Shown here in pieces: positions 1-11,000 of a stretch of DNA of 64,000 nucleotides. The stretch comes from Latrodectus hesperus (taxonomy: Eukaryota > Arthropoda > Arachnida > Araneae > Theridiidae): assembly GCA_037975125.1 (NCBI GenBank), contig JAJQOW010000014.1:6503457-6567456 (forward strand), in the 5' to 3' direction. The notes under the pieces were generated by a model, which made no database searches, was not told the DNA's origin, and was given only the letters and a program-made list of their open reading frames with translations. A program made the translations under genes and the position numbers. Position 1 is the first letter of the stretch; the number at the start of each line of letters is the position of its first letter.

Positions 1-1689
1 GCATTCTAAATAATTCAGTTCAGAAAACTCTGAATCTATCCATTTGTTAGATCCAAAACTGGTGATCTAAGGGACCAAACAATCAGTGTTTTGTGTTCAA
101 TTCATCGTGATCCCTTGTGGTTTAGATAGTCCGAATGTTATTTCAAAAATAATATCACATCAGTAAAGGGAAATATTTAAGTCTAATAATTTTTTAAAAT
201 GGAAATCAAAAAAGTCTAAATATTTTTCACTTGTCAGGTGACCCAAGAAGACATATGTGGTCCTGTGAAAAGATTTCCAGTCACTCCAAGCCAAACATTT
301 AAGTAGTATCGTGTTTTGACACTTTAGAAAAAAGATTCGTTTCGCTTTGCGAATAATGCTCTTTATACAAATTTATAATTCTTTCATAAGTAAAATAGGC
401 CTTTTCAGTCCTTTTTATAATTTTCAAGAAATTACGCTCCATGTTAATTCGCTATTTTAGCTGACAGCAAAACTTTATCCTCTTTAAATGTGAGAACCAT
501 AAATTTTGCACTGATGGAAAATGATATGGGCGATACTGTTTTTGATGCAAAATAACAATCGTCAAGGAAAAAAGTACAGTAAAATTGGAACAAAACTAAT
601 AATTTTTAACAATTTAAGTAAATATACGGAGAATGAGCATTAATAATAAGTGAAATAAAATTGTGCTGGAATATGAGCAATTGAAACTTATGAAGAAAAA
701 TTCAAAATTCAAAGATGATTTATAAAGAAACTGATAACGGAATTGACTTACTTATATTGTAAACAAGGGACTACGAGCAGAGTGAAAATCTGCATAACAA
801 GCACTGTTAATATATACGTACTTGTAAATTGGCTCATATTCCATTTGATACTTAATATGCGATAAGAAAATAAGTAATTAAGAAAATAAATACATGATTT
901 GTATTTATTTTCTGACTTCTAGATTAAATTTATAATTTTTTTAACTGTTCCTAAACCATCATTTTAATTTGTCAAATGTTTTTCAAATGTCTGCTTTTTG
1001 GATGTGGAGCACAGTGTATTCAGAACGAAGTATTAAATTTCTCCAGAACTATGTAACCAATATTGTTCATTGTAGGCACATCTGAAAGCTATTTCAAGGA
1101 CATACATTTAGTAGATTTGACTACTTTTGGATAGAATGTTTTTCTGTGAATTCATCAGTTAAAAGCTTTGATATCAGTTTAAGGTTTCCCTTACCAGAAT
1201 TTCAGAGCCTATATCTTACAATTTAATAAAAATATGTCAAAAAAGAGGAACTTGGATCTTTTAGTTTCATTAAATCATAACTTGTGAAAAAGGTTAAAGA
1301 TGATACAGGATTCAACAAATGAACGAAAGAAGCCGAAGAATGAGCGGGAAAAAAAGATTGAGCGCTGATGGCTTATATATGTTGAGTTCGTTGTTTCTTT
1401 TAGTGATTTTAGACTTGTGATGTAACTGCTTTAAAACTTTCACAAAATATTTGAATAACACATTGTTTAATACAAATTTTTGTGTGCAAAATGATATTTA
1501 TTTTTGAATCATTGATGTTTTACAGTTTGGTAGTTGATTTTTCCTACACCTCACTTAGTTAGGATATTTTACCAACAAATTTTACCTATCAGGTCGTTAA
1601 AAATCGCATTATCCTGTAAGGCAAGTGGGCATTAAGGTGACAGGTATCAGCTGGTGGACTATCAAAACATTTTGTGGTGAAAAACTATG
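1..1689. other. AT-rich intergenic DNA, nothing recognised
   Basis: Both strands are broken by frequent stops. I see no protein motif, RNA gene or repeat with clear boundaries in this stretch. Confidence 0.5.
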
Positions 1690-2511
1690 CTAAGTTATGT
1701 AATCCGGATTTCCCTGGGGCCTGAGCAGCTACCAGGCGCGTCGGTAGGCGGTGGATCACCGAACGTCCTGTAGGAATGACAGGATAGCCTTGAATATAGA
1801 ATCAGAGGACGCGAACCAGCTCCCGTAAACCCTGGTGTTATGCGTTCCATGCCTAGGGTTAATTGGCACCGCGGTATTGGTGTCTTAACGGAGCCTCTAG
1901 TTGCCTGGCAAACTTCTAGAGTAATTTGCCTTGACCAGTATCTCAGGCAATGCTGGGTGGACTTATATTACCTGAGCTTATAAATTGTTATCTTGTGGCT
2001 GAAAAGACACAAGAAATAACAAACCTTTCTGCATCTGCAGGTGATGCCTCTGAAGTAGACCTTGCTGAAAAAGACAAGGGAACTCAGAGGCAGTCTTGTA
2101 AAGGGGCAGTAATGAATCCTTCACTTGAGGTAGAAATGACCTCCAAACCATCTTCTTCGGTGAAAGTCAAGAAGCTATCCCTAGTATGACTGACTCTCTG
2201 ACCAGATGGGACTGTTTCAGCAAGACCCTATCTGCTGGAAATGTCATACGCAAGAGGAAACGGCAGAGCATATCATTTATGAATGTGAGGCTCTTGCCCT
2301 CCCTAGATTAACCTCTTTAGGCATCATCCATACTAGAGAGTTACACCTAGACTCCATTAAAGGGTTATCGGACTTTATTAATAAAGTGGGTGACCCGAGC
2401 ATCTGGAACTAGGAAACATTGGGTTTGGAGTTAATGGTACAAAATGCTGATAAAAGCAGAGGTGCCCAATGACATACAAACCCAATTCTAAGAAGAAGAA
2501 GAAGAATCCGC
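1690..2511 (+). mobile_element. Internally deleted non-LTR retrotransposon (R1/Jockey/LOA-like)
   Basis: A GC-richer block stands out from the AT-rich surroundings. About 1700-1960 looks like a non-coding 5' leader. The reading frame at 2206-2412 encodes a C-x2-C-x8-H-x4-C motif (CWKC, then EHIIYEC) followed by an ALPR segment. This resembles the Cys-His tail found at the C terminus of ORF2 in R1/Jockey-type elements. A short 3' untranslated stretch ends in AAG repeats at about 2491-2505. Endonuclease and reverse transcriptase domains are absent, so about 4 kb of a normal element is missing. The join probably lies between 1960 and 2206. The exact 5' end and target duplication could not be fixed. 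The clade is uncertain. Confidence 0.6.
2206..2412 (+). pseudogene. C-terminal remnant of non-LTR retrotransposon ORF2
   Basis: About 68 residues, containing CWKC, HIIYEC and an LPR motif spaced as in the zinc-binding tail that follows reverse transcriptase and RNase H in many non-LTR elements. No upstream catalytic part is present in this frame. It ends at a stop just before a 3' tail with AAG repeats. It cannot make a working retrotransposon protein. The methionine at the start is only the first ATG in the fragment. Confidence 0.6.
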
Positions 2512-3772
2512 TTTCTTAAAGCATACTTGTTAAACTCTCGATTGTTATTGAAGGTGACAAATAAAGAATGAAAAGTAGCAAGTGACCCAGAAAATTCTTC
2601 ACTCCACATCAACATTTTTATGCGTTAAATATCAACATATCAATATATATACATTATTTAAACTTTTGATCACGAAATTCAATCAACCACTTCATTACAA
2701 TTTCTTAGTTAGTTGATATTTATCTCTAAAAAGGATGCAAAAAGCTAATAATATTATAAGTACCTGTAACAAATTTTACTATCTAAAGTTGTTTGTTGAC
2801 TTATTTTGCTTTATTATTTAATTTTTGATTAAATTAAATGTCCAATTCTCTTATTCATAAATTGCAGTGGAAACATATCTTATACATTCGTTTTAACAAT
2901 TCATTATTGCAGAATAAATATTTTTTGTTTTTAAATTTAAAATAATTTGATTTTTAATGAAAACTTTTGAAAACATAATAGGGTTATCATGAAAGTACTT
3001 AACTGTAGAAATCGATAGAAGGAATGTGCTGTATTTAAGTTCTCCATCATAAATAACTCAACTGTTTGCCCATAATTAATGGTTTCTACTTCTACGTAAT
3101 TGTTCGGTATTATACATTACTTGAATACATGCATAATTATCTAAGGAATCTTTAAGTATAATTTTATTATAAAAGGATAAAAAAATATTCTAAATCCTAG
3201 TAAATAATTTTCTCTCAAGACAGAATTATGCTAATATATAAATTGCTTTTAAAGTGTGTAGTTAATTATGTTGTAAAACTAAAGCAGAGTTCTTTCAAGC
3301 AAATGCGTAACATTATCAAATCAATGATCTGCAGTATGAAGAACTCGCTGATAACCGTTATTTTACTTGCGAGATTCAAAAGAGCATCCTAAAATTCATA
3401 AAAAGTTGCCTTTATAGCATTGTATTTTGCATCATCTTATCATGGATGGAAAAATTCAATTGATTCCAATCAATTTTCACAAATAGCTAGAATTTGAAAC
3501 TATAATCTAATGCAATAAATCAATTAATTATTCTTCGAAAATTGAAGTTCATAATTATATTGTCATATGTACAAAGGCTCTGATCTAAAATGAAAAGTAA
3601 TTAACAATTATTTAAAAGTACTGTGTTTAAAATGAATTTCATTTTTACGTAAATAGTATTTTATTTATTATTTATTTCTTAAAAAGGAGCATTTTTCATG
3701 AGAAAATCACAATCAAAAGACCTGATACAAATCTAGAATGCCATTTTGTTTTAGCCAAAAACTTCGAAACTC

Positions 3773-3815
<43 letters not shown>

Positions 3816-3910
3816 GAAGTATGCTTGTACACATATTTTTAATTTTTAAAACATACATACACATTTAATTTAAATACAACACTAATAAACTAGGAGTTCA
3901 CTAATATAAG
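2512..3910. other. AT-rich intergenic DNA with a poly-T tract
   Basis: No coding signal. A run of T interrupted once by C lies at about 3776-3815 and is typical of simple-sequence drift or an old retroposon tail. Confidence 0.5.
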
Positions 3911-4299
3911 GGCTGTGGTAGCCTAGTGGTTAGGCCTTCCCTCCGGAAGAGTGAGGTTCGATTCCTAATGCTGCTAAAGACCCACCGAGTTCATGCGATA
4001 TACGTGCTCGTTAAATCTGTGGAATCGAAAGTCCTGTGATCGGTCGTTGAGCAGTCATCATGGGGGCAATGGTCAGGAGAAAATGTCCTCCCCCTCTAGA
4101 TCAATATCAAAATTAAGGGAGTGGATCCTCTGGTGGCGCCATCTATCGGAAGATTTAAAAAAGAGCAAAGACGTACTTTCACCTTTGTGGTGCTCTGATT
4201 AAAACGAAAGACGATCCCTATTGATTTAAATTCACATTGCTAAACCGTAGCGAGGTTGGCTTGTCCAAGTGTCATAAGTAACAGCAACAACAACACAAA
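3911..4299 (+). repeat. tRNA-derived SINE, family B (full-length copy)
   Basis: The head carries Pol III box A (TAGCCTAGTGG, about 3919) and box B (GGTTCGATTCC, about 3955) at tRNA-like spacing. The body runs about 300 bp and ends in a CAA-rich tail (AACAGCAACAACAAC). The same body and tail occur on the minus strand at 25171-25509, and the same tail is joined to a different head at 7913-8224. No clean target duplication is visible. Internal ORFs here are incidental. Confidence 0.85.
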
Positions 4300-6848
4300 T
4301 ATATTCAGCTTTCAAAGGAAAAATTGTATAGTTAACATTGAACTGATTCTCTGAAAGGCATATATCCTTTTTCAATGCAGTAGTTTCAAACTCTCACTCA
4401 GTAACTTGAAACGCATGTCTCTTTTATTTCACAGTATAAGATAAAATTGTACTACCCTATGAATCATCAATAAACGTTGTACAGAATTAAAATTCAAAAT
4501 AGTTTTTTTCTCAAAGTTCTTTTTTATTATTTTATAAAAACAATAATGTTTTTATGTTACTTTGTAAATTTATTTCTTTATGTTGTTACTTTATTTCAAA
4601 ACATTACAACAAAATAACATAAAATTACATTTCACAGCAACTACATTCACAGTTTCTCTTATTAATGTAAAATAAGTAAGTATTTTAGAATTACTTATCT
4701 TTTACAAATATTCATTTCAAGTAACTGAGGGGATTGTTTCGTGAGAAATATGTCTGAGACTTCAGTTACTTTTTTTTAAGAAGAGGTGGAAGAGAAAAAA
4801 AAAATTCCAAACAATCTAAATAAAAAATATAACCTTTCTTTTCCTATCGTGTTCGCAGAGTAAATATTAGCATTTCTAAGAAACTTTTCAGTTTTTGTGG
4901 TTAATAAAAAGGAAAGATTTTGCGGTGAATTCTCGGAAAAAAATGACAGTCGAAAAGGAAGAATGATATGGAAGAACTATGGAGATGCCTAATGTGCTTA
5001 ATCAAAAAAAAGGAAGGAAGTAACATGGAACCGTCTTTCCGCTTTGACAAATGAAGCCTTTGACAGCTGAAAGCAAAAGCTAACCTGGTATGTAGAATGC
5101 ATTTTTCGAAAGGAGATGAATTATGCTAATTTCTTCTTGATGTCATTATTCTTTCTTAAAAGAGTACAGAACGGTACTTTGCTGATAGTTTATGGATGCA
5201 TCTGAACGGTTGAAATTGATGGTCTTTTAGAGAAGAAATTTAATTTGATTTCTTTCTACGCAAATTTCTATAAGTTGTGTGGTACATCTATTCAGATTTC
5301 ATTTTTTTCTTTATATTTATTCATATGAATGAATCAATAACGTTCATTTTACAAATATGTTGTTGTGATAAGAATAAAGTAAGTATTAGGGATAAAAGAG
5401 GAATAATGATTGATTATAAAAGTGAGAAGATGCTCTTAAACGTAAACTATCACATTTAAACTGGGATTCAAATTCATGTTTGATGATAAATCTTATTGTT
5501 GTATTATTAAGCAAAGAAATATATTTTCATTTGTTTGTTCTTAAAATTTGTACTGTGTTTTGAATATAAAATGAAGTATACAAGTATTTCATAAATTAAA
5601 ATTACCTTATAAGAATTTTTATGTAGTTTTATTACGTTCATAATTTTGACAAAATTCATTCTATGTTCATCATTAAATAAATTATTTACTTTGACATCTT
5701 TCGCAGGGCATTTATTAATCACTCAATTAATAATTCAAATCTTGTTACTTTTATTTAACTATATTCTAACTTTGAGATTATGATTCAATGTTTTAAGACT
5801 TTGTTAATGAGTCTTTTTCTTTAAGCTATAACATGAATGAATATAATTATTTTGTAGAACTCAAATTAATTATCATATTTTAAAGCACTTTATTTTAAGC
5901 AATTGCACTGCTGATTCATTTCACTGTGTTATGACATTTTAACCTAAATTAATAAAAAAACTTTTATTTACACACACATTACTAAAGAAAATTTCTGTCA
6001 CTATATTTTCTCGATTTTAAATAAATCCATATTTGTAATTTTCTTTACTTTATCTCACAAGACATGCTTTGCATTTAAAAATTGCAATATAACATTTTCT
6101 ATCCTTCTTCTTCTTTTAATAATGTGGATTTCATATAAATAAGTGGCTAATTTTAATAATATTATGAATAAATTTTATCTAGATAATCATTACATTGAAT
6201 TTAAATAATTATTAGAGTTATGCATTATATAAATCATGTATTTAAAATGTTACATATTTTATTTAATTTCATAAATAATTTCTTAGAATATTAAACAGGC
6301 TTAAGAATTCAAATAATTAATAAATTGCATCAAAATAAATTACGTAAGTAAATAAATTGCATCGAATAGGAAATCTCTTATAACAAATTATTTTACTTAA
6401 AATGCAATGTCCGTAAAAGTGGAAATCTAATGCTATAGGAAGACGGAAACAAGTAGATAGTAAACAAAGAATAAAAAATTATGAGAGGGAAATAAATTTA
6501 TCAAAAATTATAGTGAAAATGATGTTACAAAATCCCTACTCGCTCCAATTTATCTTAAGATACACGTCTTCATGTCTGAAAACTCGAGTATCATTTTTAC
6601 ATGCGATTTTTTTCATTGTCTTTATTCTCTAAAAAATTCCAGGAAAATCGACGATCCCAAGCGCTAATAAAAAATGCTGCAGGTGTTTCTATAAACAAGA
6701 AAAATATTTTCCAAATGATTATACTCAATCTGGTGAAGCTGTCATTGGACTGCCTAAATTTTTAGGGCTATTTTGTTTAACTGACGTATGCTAAGTCTGC
6801 ACTATACAACCTTGGAAAGGAAATTTTTTGATAACTCCTGAAATATTA
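4300..6848. other. AT-rich intergenic DNA, nothing recognised
   Basis: Short ORFs of 60-70 codons occur at 5277-5459 and 5507-5722 but are low-complexity and show no recognisable domain. No RNA gene or bounded repeat seen. Confidence 0.5.
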
Positions 6849-7814
<966 letters not shown>

Positions 7815-7912
7815 GATACAATTTCTAGATTTAAGACAGCAGCGCTGATGATCTGACCAATCTGTTTTTCTTAAAATGGTTAATCATTTATGCGTATAAT
7901 ATGTATTTATCT

Positions 7913-8224
7913 GCCGACCAATTTGCTTAGTTGTCACCGTGCCTGACTGCGGATAAGGAGGTCCTGGGTTCGATTCCCGGTTCGGGCATGGATGTACTTT
8001 TTCTCTCTCTATCTATCCTGTCTTTGTCTTTTCCTTGTTTGAATGAGGTGTGAATGGTTGCCTACCCTATAAACAGGTACCTATGGCATGTGTGTAGAGC
8101 AAAGTTGTACTTTCACCTTCATGGTGCTCTGATTAAAACGAAAGACGCTCCCAATTGACTAAAATTCGCATAGCATTGCAAGCTTGGCTTGTCCAAGTGT
8201 CATAAGTAAACAACAACAACAATA
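7913..8224 (+). repeat. Chimeric SINE: family A head joined to family B tail
   Basis: The first about 185 bp match the family A copies at 19502 and 53514: box B GGGTTCGATTCC, the pyrimidine-rich TCTATCTATCCTGTC stretch, and CCTATAAACAGGTACC. After the shared GGCATGTGTGTA (about 8096) the sequence switches to the family B tail, with GAGCAAAG, TACTTTCACC, GGTGCTCTGATTAAAACG and CTTGTCCAAGTGTCATAAG, ending in CAACAACAAC. A 9-bp target duplication, TATTTATCT, lies at 7904-7912 and 8225-8233, so the chimera was inserted as one unit. Confidence 0.85.
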
Positions 8225-8233
8225 TATTTATCT

Positions 8234-9151
8234 CTTAGAAATCAATTGTGTACTGATTTGGTATTTTTTTCCTTATTTAAATATATTGATTCTTGTTGTT
8301 AAAATGTTTTCACCAAATTATTTAATTTAAGAATGTGCGAAACTGTATTTTTTAAATTCTGTCACAGATAGTTAACAATTTCATATTGTGTATCCATAAA
8401 ATATTTTTTCAGAATATCGGAAAAATTAAATTATATTCTGATAAATTAATATTTTTCGAAAAAAGTTTATTAGATTAGTTTCCTGGACAATTCCTAGGCG
8501 ATTTCACGTGATAAAAACTTATAATAATTGATAAATACAATAATCCTTAATAATTTCATGTGAATCAAGAATCAATAACTCAGAAACTAACTTTTAATAA
8601 ATACACAATTAAGCATTTTTTTAATTCACTTACATTAAAACATGTAAAAATTATCAAAGAAAGTTAAAATATTTAATTAACTAAATTTTATTGACAATAT
8701 CCATGAAAGAAATCACTCAACATACTTTTAAATAAACTAAAATTGGCAATAAACTACATTTAACTATCATATCTACATTATAGTTAGACGAAAGTCATCC
8801 TAAATCAAAAGTTAAATATTTAAAGTTGTATTAAAATAGTGTTCAAGAAGTGAGAAGCATTATTTTGTTAATCGGCAGTAGAAGTATTCAGCAAGTCCCA
8901 CTTACAACTTAAGTGCATGCAGAAGTGCCTTTGATAAAAAGAATTCATGAAATCCAAGTGCTTTCAATTTCAATAAAAGTTTGCATTAACAAATTAACGG
9001 AAAGTATACATAGTGTATGAAAATGACATCAAAGAAGCATTAGATATATGAATATCACTACATAGAATAAATAAGCAAAATATCTTGAATTTTTATGTGT
9101 CAAAAACGAGAATTCCAAATAAGCAGACCTTGAATGCTAAAGGAAATATAT
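8234..9151. other. AT-rich intergenic DNA
   Basis: No coding frame, RNA gene or bounded repeat recognised. It ends at the ATAT target site of the LTR retrotransposon. Confidence 0.5.
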
Positions 9152-9471
9152 TGTTACAAATTTGTAAATAATGATTATATTTGTCTTAAAATATCTCAGA
9201 CAGATCAGAAATTATCACATTTTGGGCAAAAATTGCGGTATTTAGACGTGTTGTAGTTTAAAAGCGGATTTCCTAATGATTTGGCGACTTGGCGACATTT
9301 GGCGATATTCTTGGCGACTTGGCGACGGTTGGCGAGATTCTTGGCGACTTGGCGAGAAATCGATACTTCTGGAAACATCCATCACCTAAGCTCTAGGACC
9401 AATATTTTCCGAGATAGCCTAGAAGCTTCCAGAGCCTTGGCGAAATTGGTAGATTTCTCCGCCAAGTCAGG

Positions 9472-9479
9472 TATAAATA
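9472..9479 (+). promoter_or_regulatory. TATA box of the 5' LTR
   Basis: TATAAATA at the position expected for the U3 promoter; the transcript start (U3/R boundary) would lie about 25-30 bp downstream. Same box in the 3' LTR at 15109-15116. Confidence 0.7.
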
Positions 9480-9682
9480 CCGCAGCCCGACATGGAATAG
9501 TAGTATAGTTTTGTGAAGACAGTCAGTGAGTGAAGACGATTAGTTGTGACTGCTAGTTGTTCTCTGTCTGAGGTATTTGAGACCTGTGATTGGAAGCTAT
9601 TTCTTATTGTATCTGACGAATTGTAGCTGTATAATTGTGATTGTTACAGCGGGAATTTCGTTTATCTAGTGAAGTTTTTACG

Positions 9683-9688
9683 AATAAA
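9683..9688 (+). terminator. LTR polyadenylation signal (5' LTR copy)
   Basis: AATAAA about 75 bp before the LTR end. The copy in the 3' LTR at 15320-15325 would be the one used to end the genomic transcript. Confidence 0.6.
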
Positions 9689-9759
9689 AGTCTTGTGTTC
9701 ATTAAGTGGTTGCTTTATTCAACTCTCAATCAACACGAACCCGTGGAGCTCGGTACAAC

Positions 9760-9776
9760 TGGTGTCAGAAGTCGGG
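9760..9776 (+). promoter_or_regulatory. Primer-binding site, probably tRNA-Leu
   Basis: TGGTGTCAGAAGT starts two bases after the 5' LTR. It is complementary to the 3' end of arthropod tRNA-Leu (ACTTCTGACA plus CCA). Pairing beyond 13 bases is imperfect. tRNA identity is from memory of tRNA-Leu 3' ends, not from a search. Confidence 0.7.
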
Positions 9777-9788
9777 ATTGAAGAGTTG

Positions 9789-11000
9789 ATGCAGCGTGTC
9801 ACAAGAAAAATGGATATGGATTTAATGAAAAGTCTTCTCGAAAAATTAGCGGAGCAGATGGCTGAGATGAAAGCTGGACAAGAAGAGATGAAAGCTAGAC
9901 AAGAAGAGATGAAAGCTGGACAAGAAGAGATTAAAACCGAGATGATGAAAGAGATAAAATCTGGACAGGAGGAGATGAAAGCTGGACAAGAAGAGATTAA
10001 AACCGAGGTGATGAAAGAGATAAAATCTGGACAGGAGGAGCTTAAAAAGGAACTTAAGAAGGACATTGTAAGTGTTAAAGAAGAATTCTCCAACATCATT
10101 CAGGAGAAGATAAATGCAATGGAAGATAAGGTAACTTCAGTTGAAACTAAAGTTCTGGAGATAGAAGAAAACGTTGAAGGAGCATTAGACAATATGAATA
10201 AGAAGATTGAACGCTTGGAGAAGCAAATGTCAAACAAACATGAAGAACCCAACGTGGCATTTGTGCCTTCCCTAGCCAATATTAAACTCTCAACATTTGA
10301 TGGGAAATCATCCTGGCAAGTATACAAGACGCAGTTTATGATGGTAGCGGAAGCTAATGGATGGAATCCCCGAGCCCAAGCTTTTCACCTGGCGGCTTCT
10401 TTAAGAGGAGACGCGGCTGACATCCTCGAGACGCTTCCGGAGGAGCAGAGGCACGATTTCCAAGCCCTATCGAGTGCGCTTGAGCTGCGGTTTGGAGATA
10501 AGTGCACTAAAGAATATAGCAGACTACAGTTAAAGTCCCGCTATCAAAAAGCGGGTGAAAGTCTGCAAGAATTGGCTGCCGATATTCAGCGACTTTCCCA
10601 TCTAGCATTTTCGGACTGCCCAGCTGAGACACGTCAAGATCTGGCTCTCCATCACTTCATCGATAGTGTGCGAGATCCGGAGATACAGAAAACACTTAGA
10701 CTCGCCGATGTCAAAGATATTGGATCTGCCCTAGTATACGCACATAAAATAGAGGCTGCCCAGCAGGCCGCGCGTAAAGACCGGCACTCAATCAGAGCCG
10801 TCTCTGCTACTGATACGGACTGTAATCTAAGAAAGCAAATTGAAGATCTGCGGCGAAAAGTCCATAGCTTAGAATTGAGTAAAGGTGGCAGAAACATGAA
10901 GATTCAGTGTTGGACTTGCGGTGCAGTCGGACACGTCCATAGAGACTGCCCGAAACGAAAAGATGGTGGAAATGATCTTCCACCACAGCAGGGAAACTAA
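9789..11000 (+). CDS. gag: Gag-like capsid/nucleocapsid polyprotein of the gypsy element
   Basis: Forms the retrotransposon particle and binds the RNA genome. I start it at the ATG at 9789, downstream of the LTR and primer-binding site; the frame is open further 5' into the LTR, but that part would not be in the transcript leader as coding sequence. About 403 residues. Residues about 20-110 form a long charged coiled coil built from repeats of a 7-residue MKAGQEE-like unit and of a longer unit containing EIKTE, MMKEIKSGQ. The middle carries a capsid-like domain (LSTFDGKSSWQVYKTQF, LRGDAADILETL, LELRFGD). A single zinc knuckle CWTCGAVGHVHRDC (C-x2-C-x4-H-x4-C) lies near the end. The stop TAA at 10998-11000 follows immediately on a slippery heptamer. 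Confidence 0.93.
   Translation: MQRVTRKMDMDLMKSLLEKLAEQMAEMKAGQEEMKARQEEMKAGQEEIKTEMMKEIKSGQEEMKAGQEEIKTEVMKEIKSGQEELKKELKKDIVSVKEEFSNIIQEKINAMEDKVTSVETKVLEIEENVEGALDNMNKKIERLEKQMSNKHEEPNVAFVPSLANIKLSTFDGKSSWQVYKTQFMMVAEANGWNPRAQAFHLAASLRGDAADILETLPEEQRHDFQALSSALELRFGDKCTKEYSRLQLKSRYQKAGESLQELAADIQRLSHLAFSDCPAETRQDLALHHFIDSVRDPEIQKTLRLADVKDIGSALVYAHKIEAAQQAARKDRHSIRAVSATDTDCNLRKQIEDLRRKVHSLELSKGGRNMKIQCWTCGAVGHVHRDCPKRKDGGNDLPPQQGN

Larger units (their letters stand above)
9152..9757 (+). repeat. 5' LTR
   Basis: 606 bp, TG...CA ends. The U3 part holds eight TTGGCGA motifs in about 80 bp, plus one more at about 9437. A TATAAATA box and an AATAAA signal define the probable promoter and polyadenylation region. 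A 75-codon ORF inside (9281-9508) recurs identically in the 3' LTR and is not a separate gene. Confidence 0.97.

Noticed and set aside
3911..3985. Possible tRNA genes (also at 7920, 19505, 38850 and 53520)
   Set aside because: Box A and B are present, but I could not support a clean cloverleaf, and each continues into a SINE body with flanking duplications in most cases.
9281..9508. 75-codon ORF in the 5' LTR, duplicated at 14918-15145
   Set aside because: It lies in U3, is produced by the TTGGCGA repeats, and is identical in both copies simply because the LTRs are identical. No domain.
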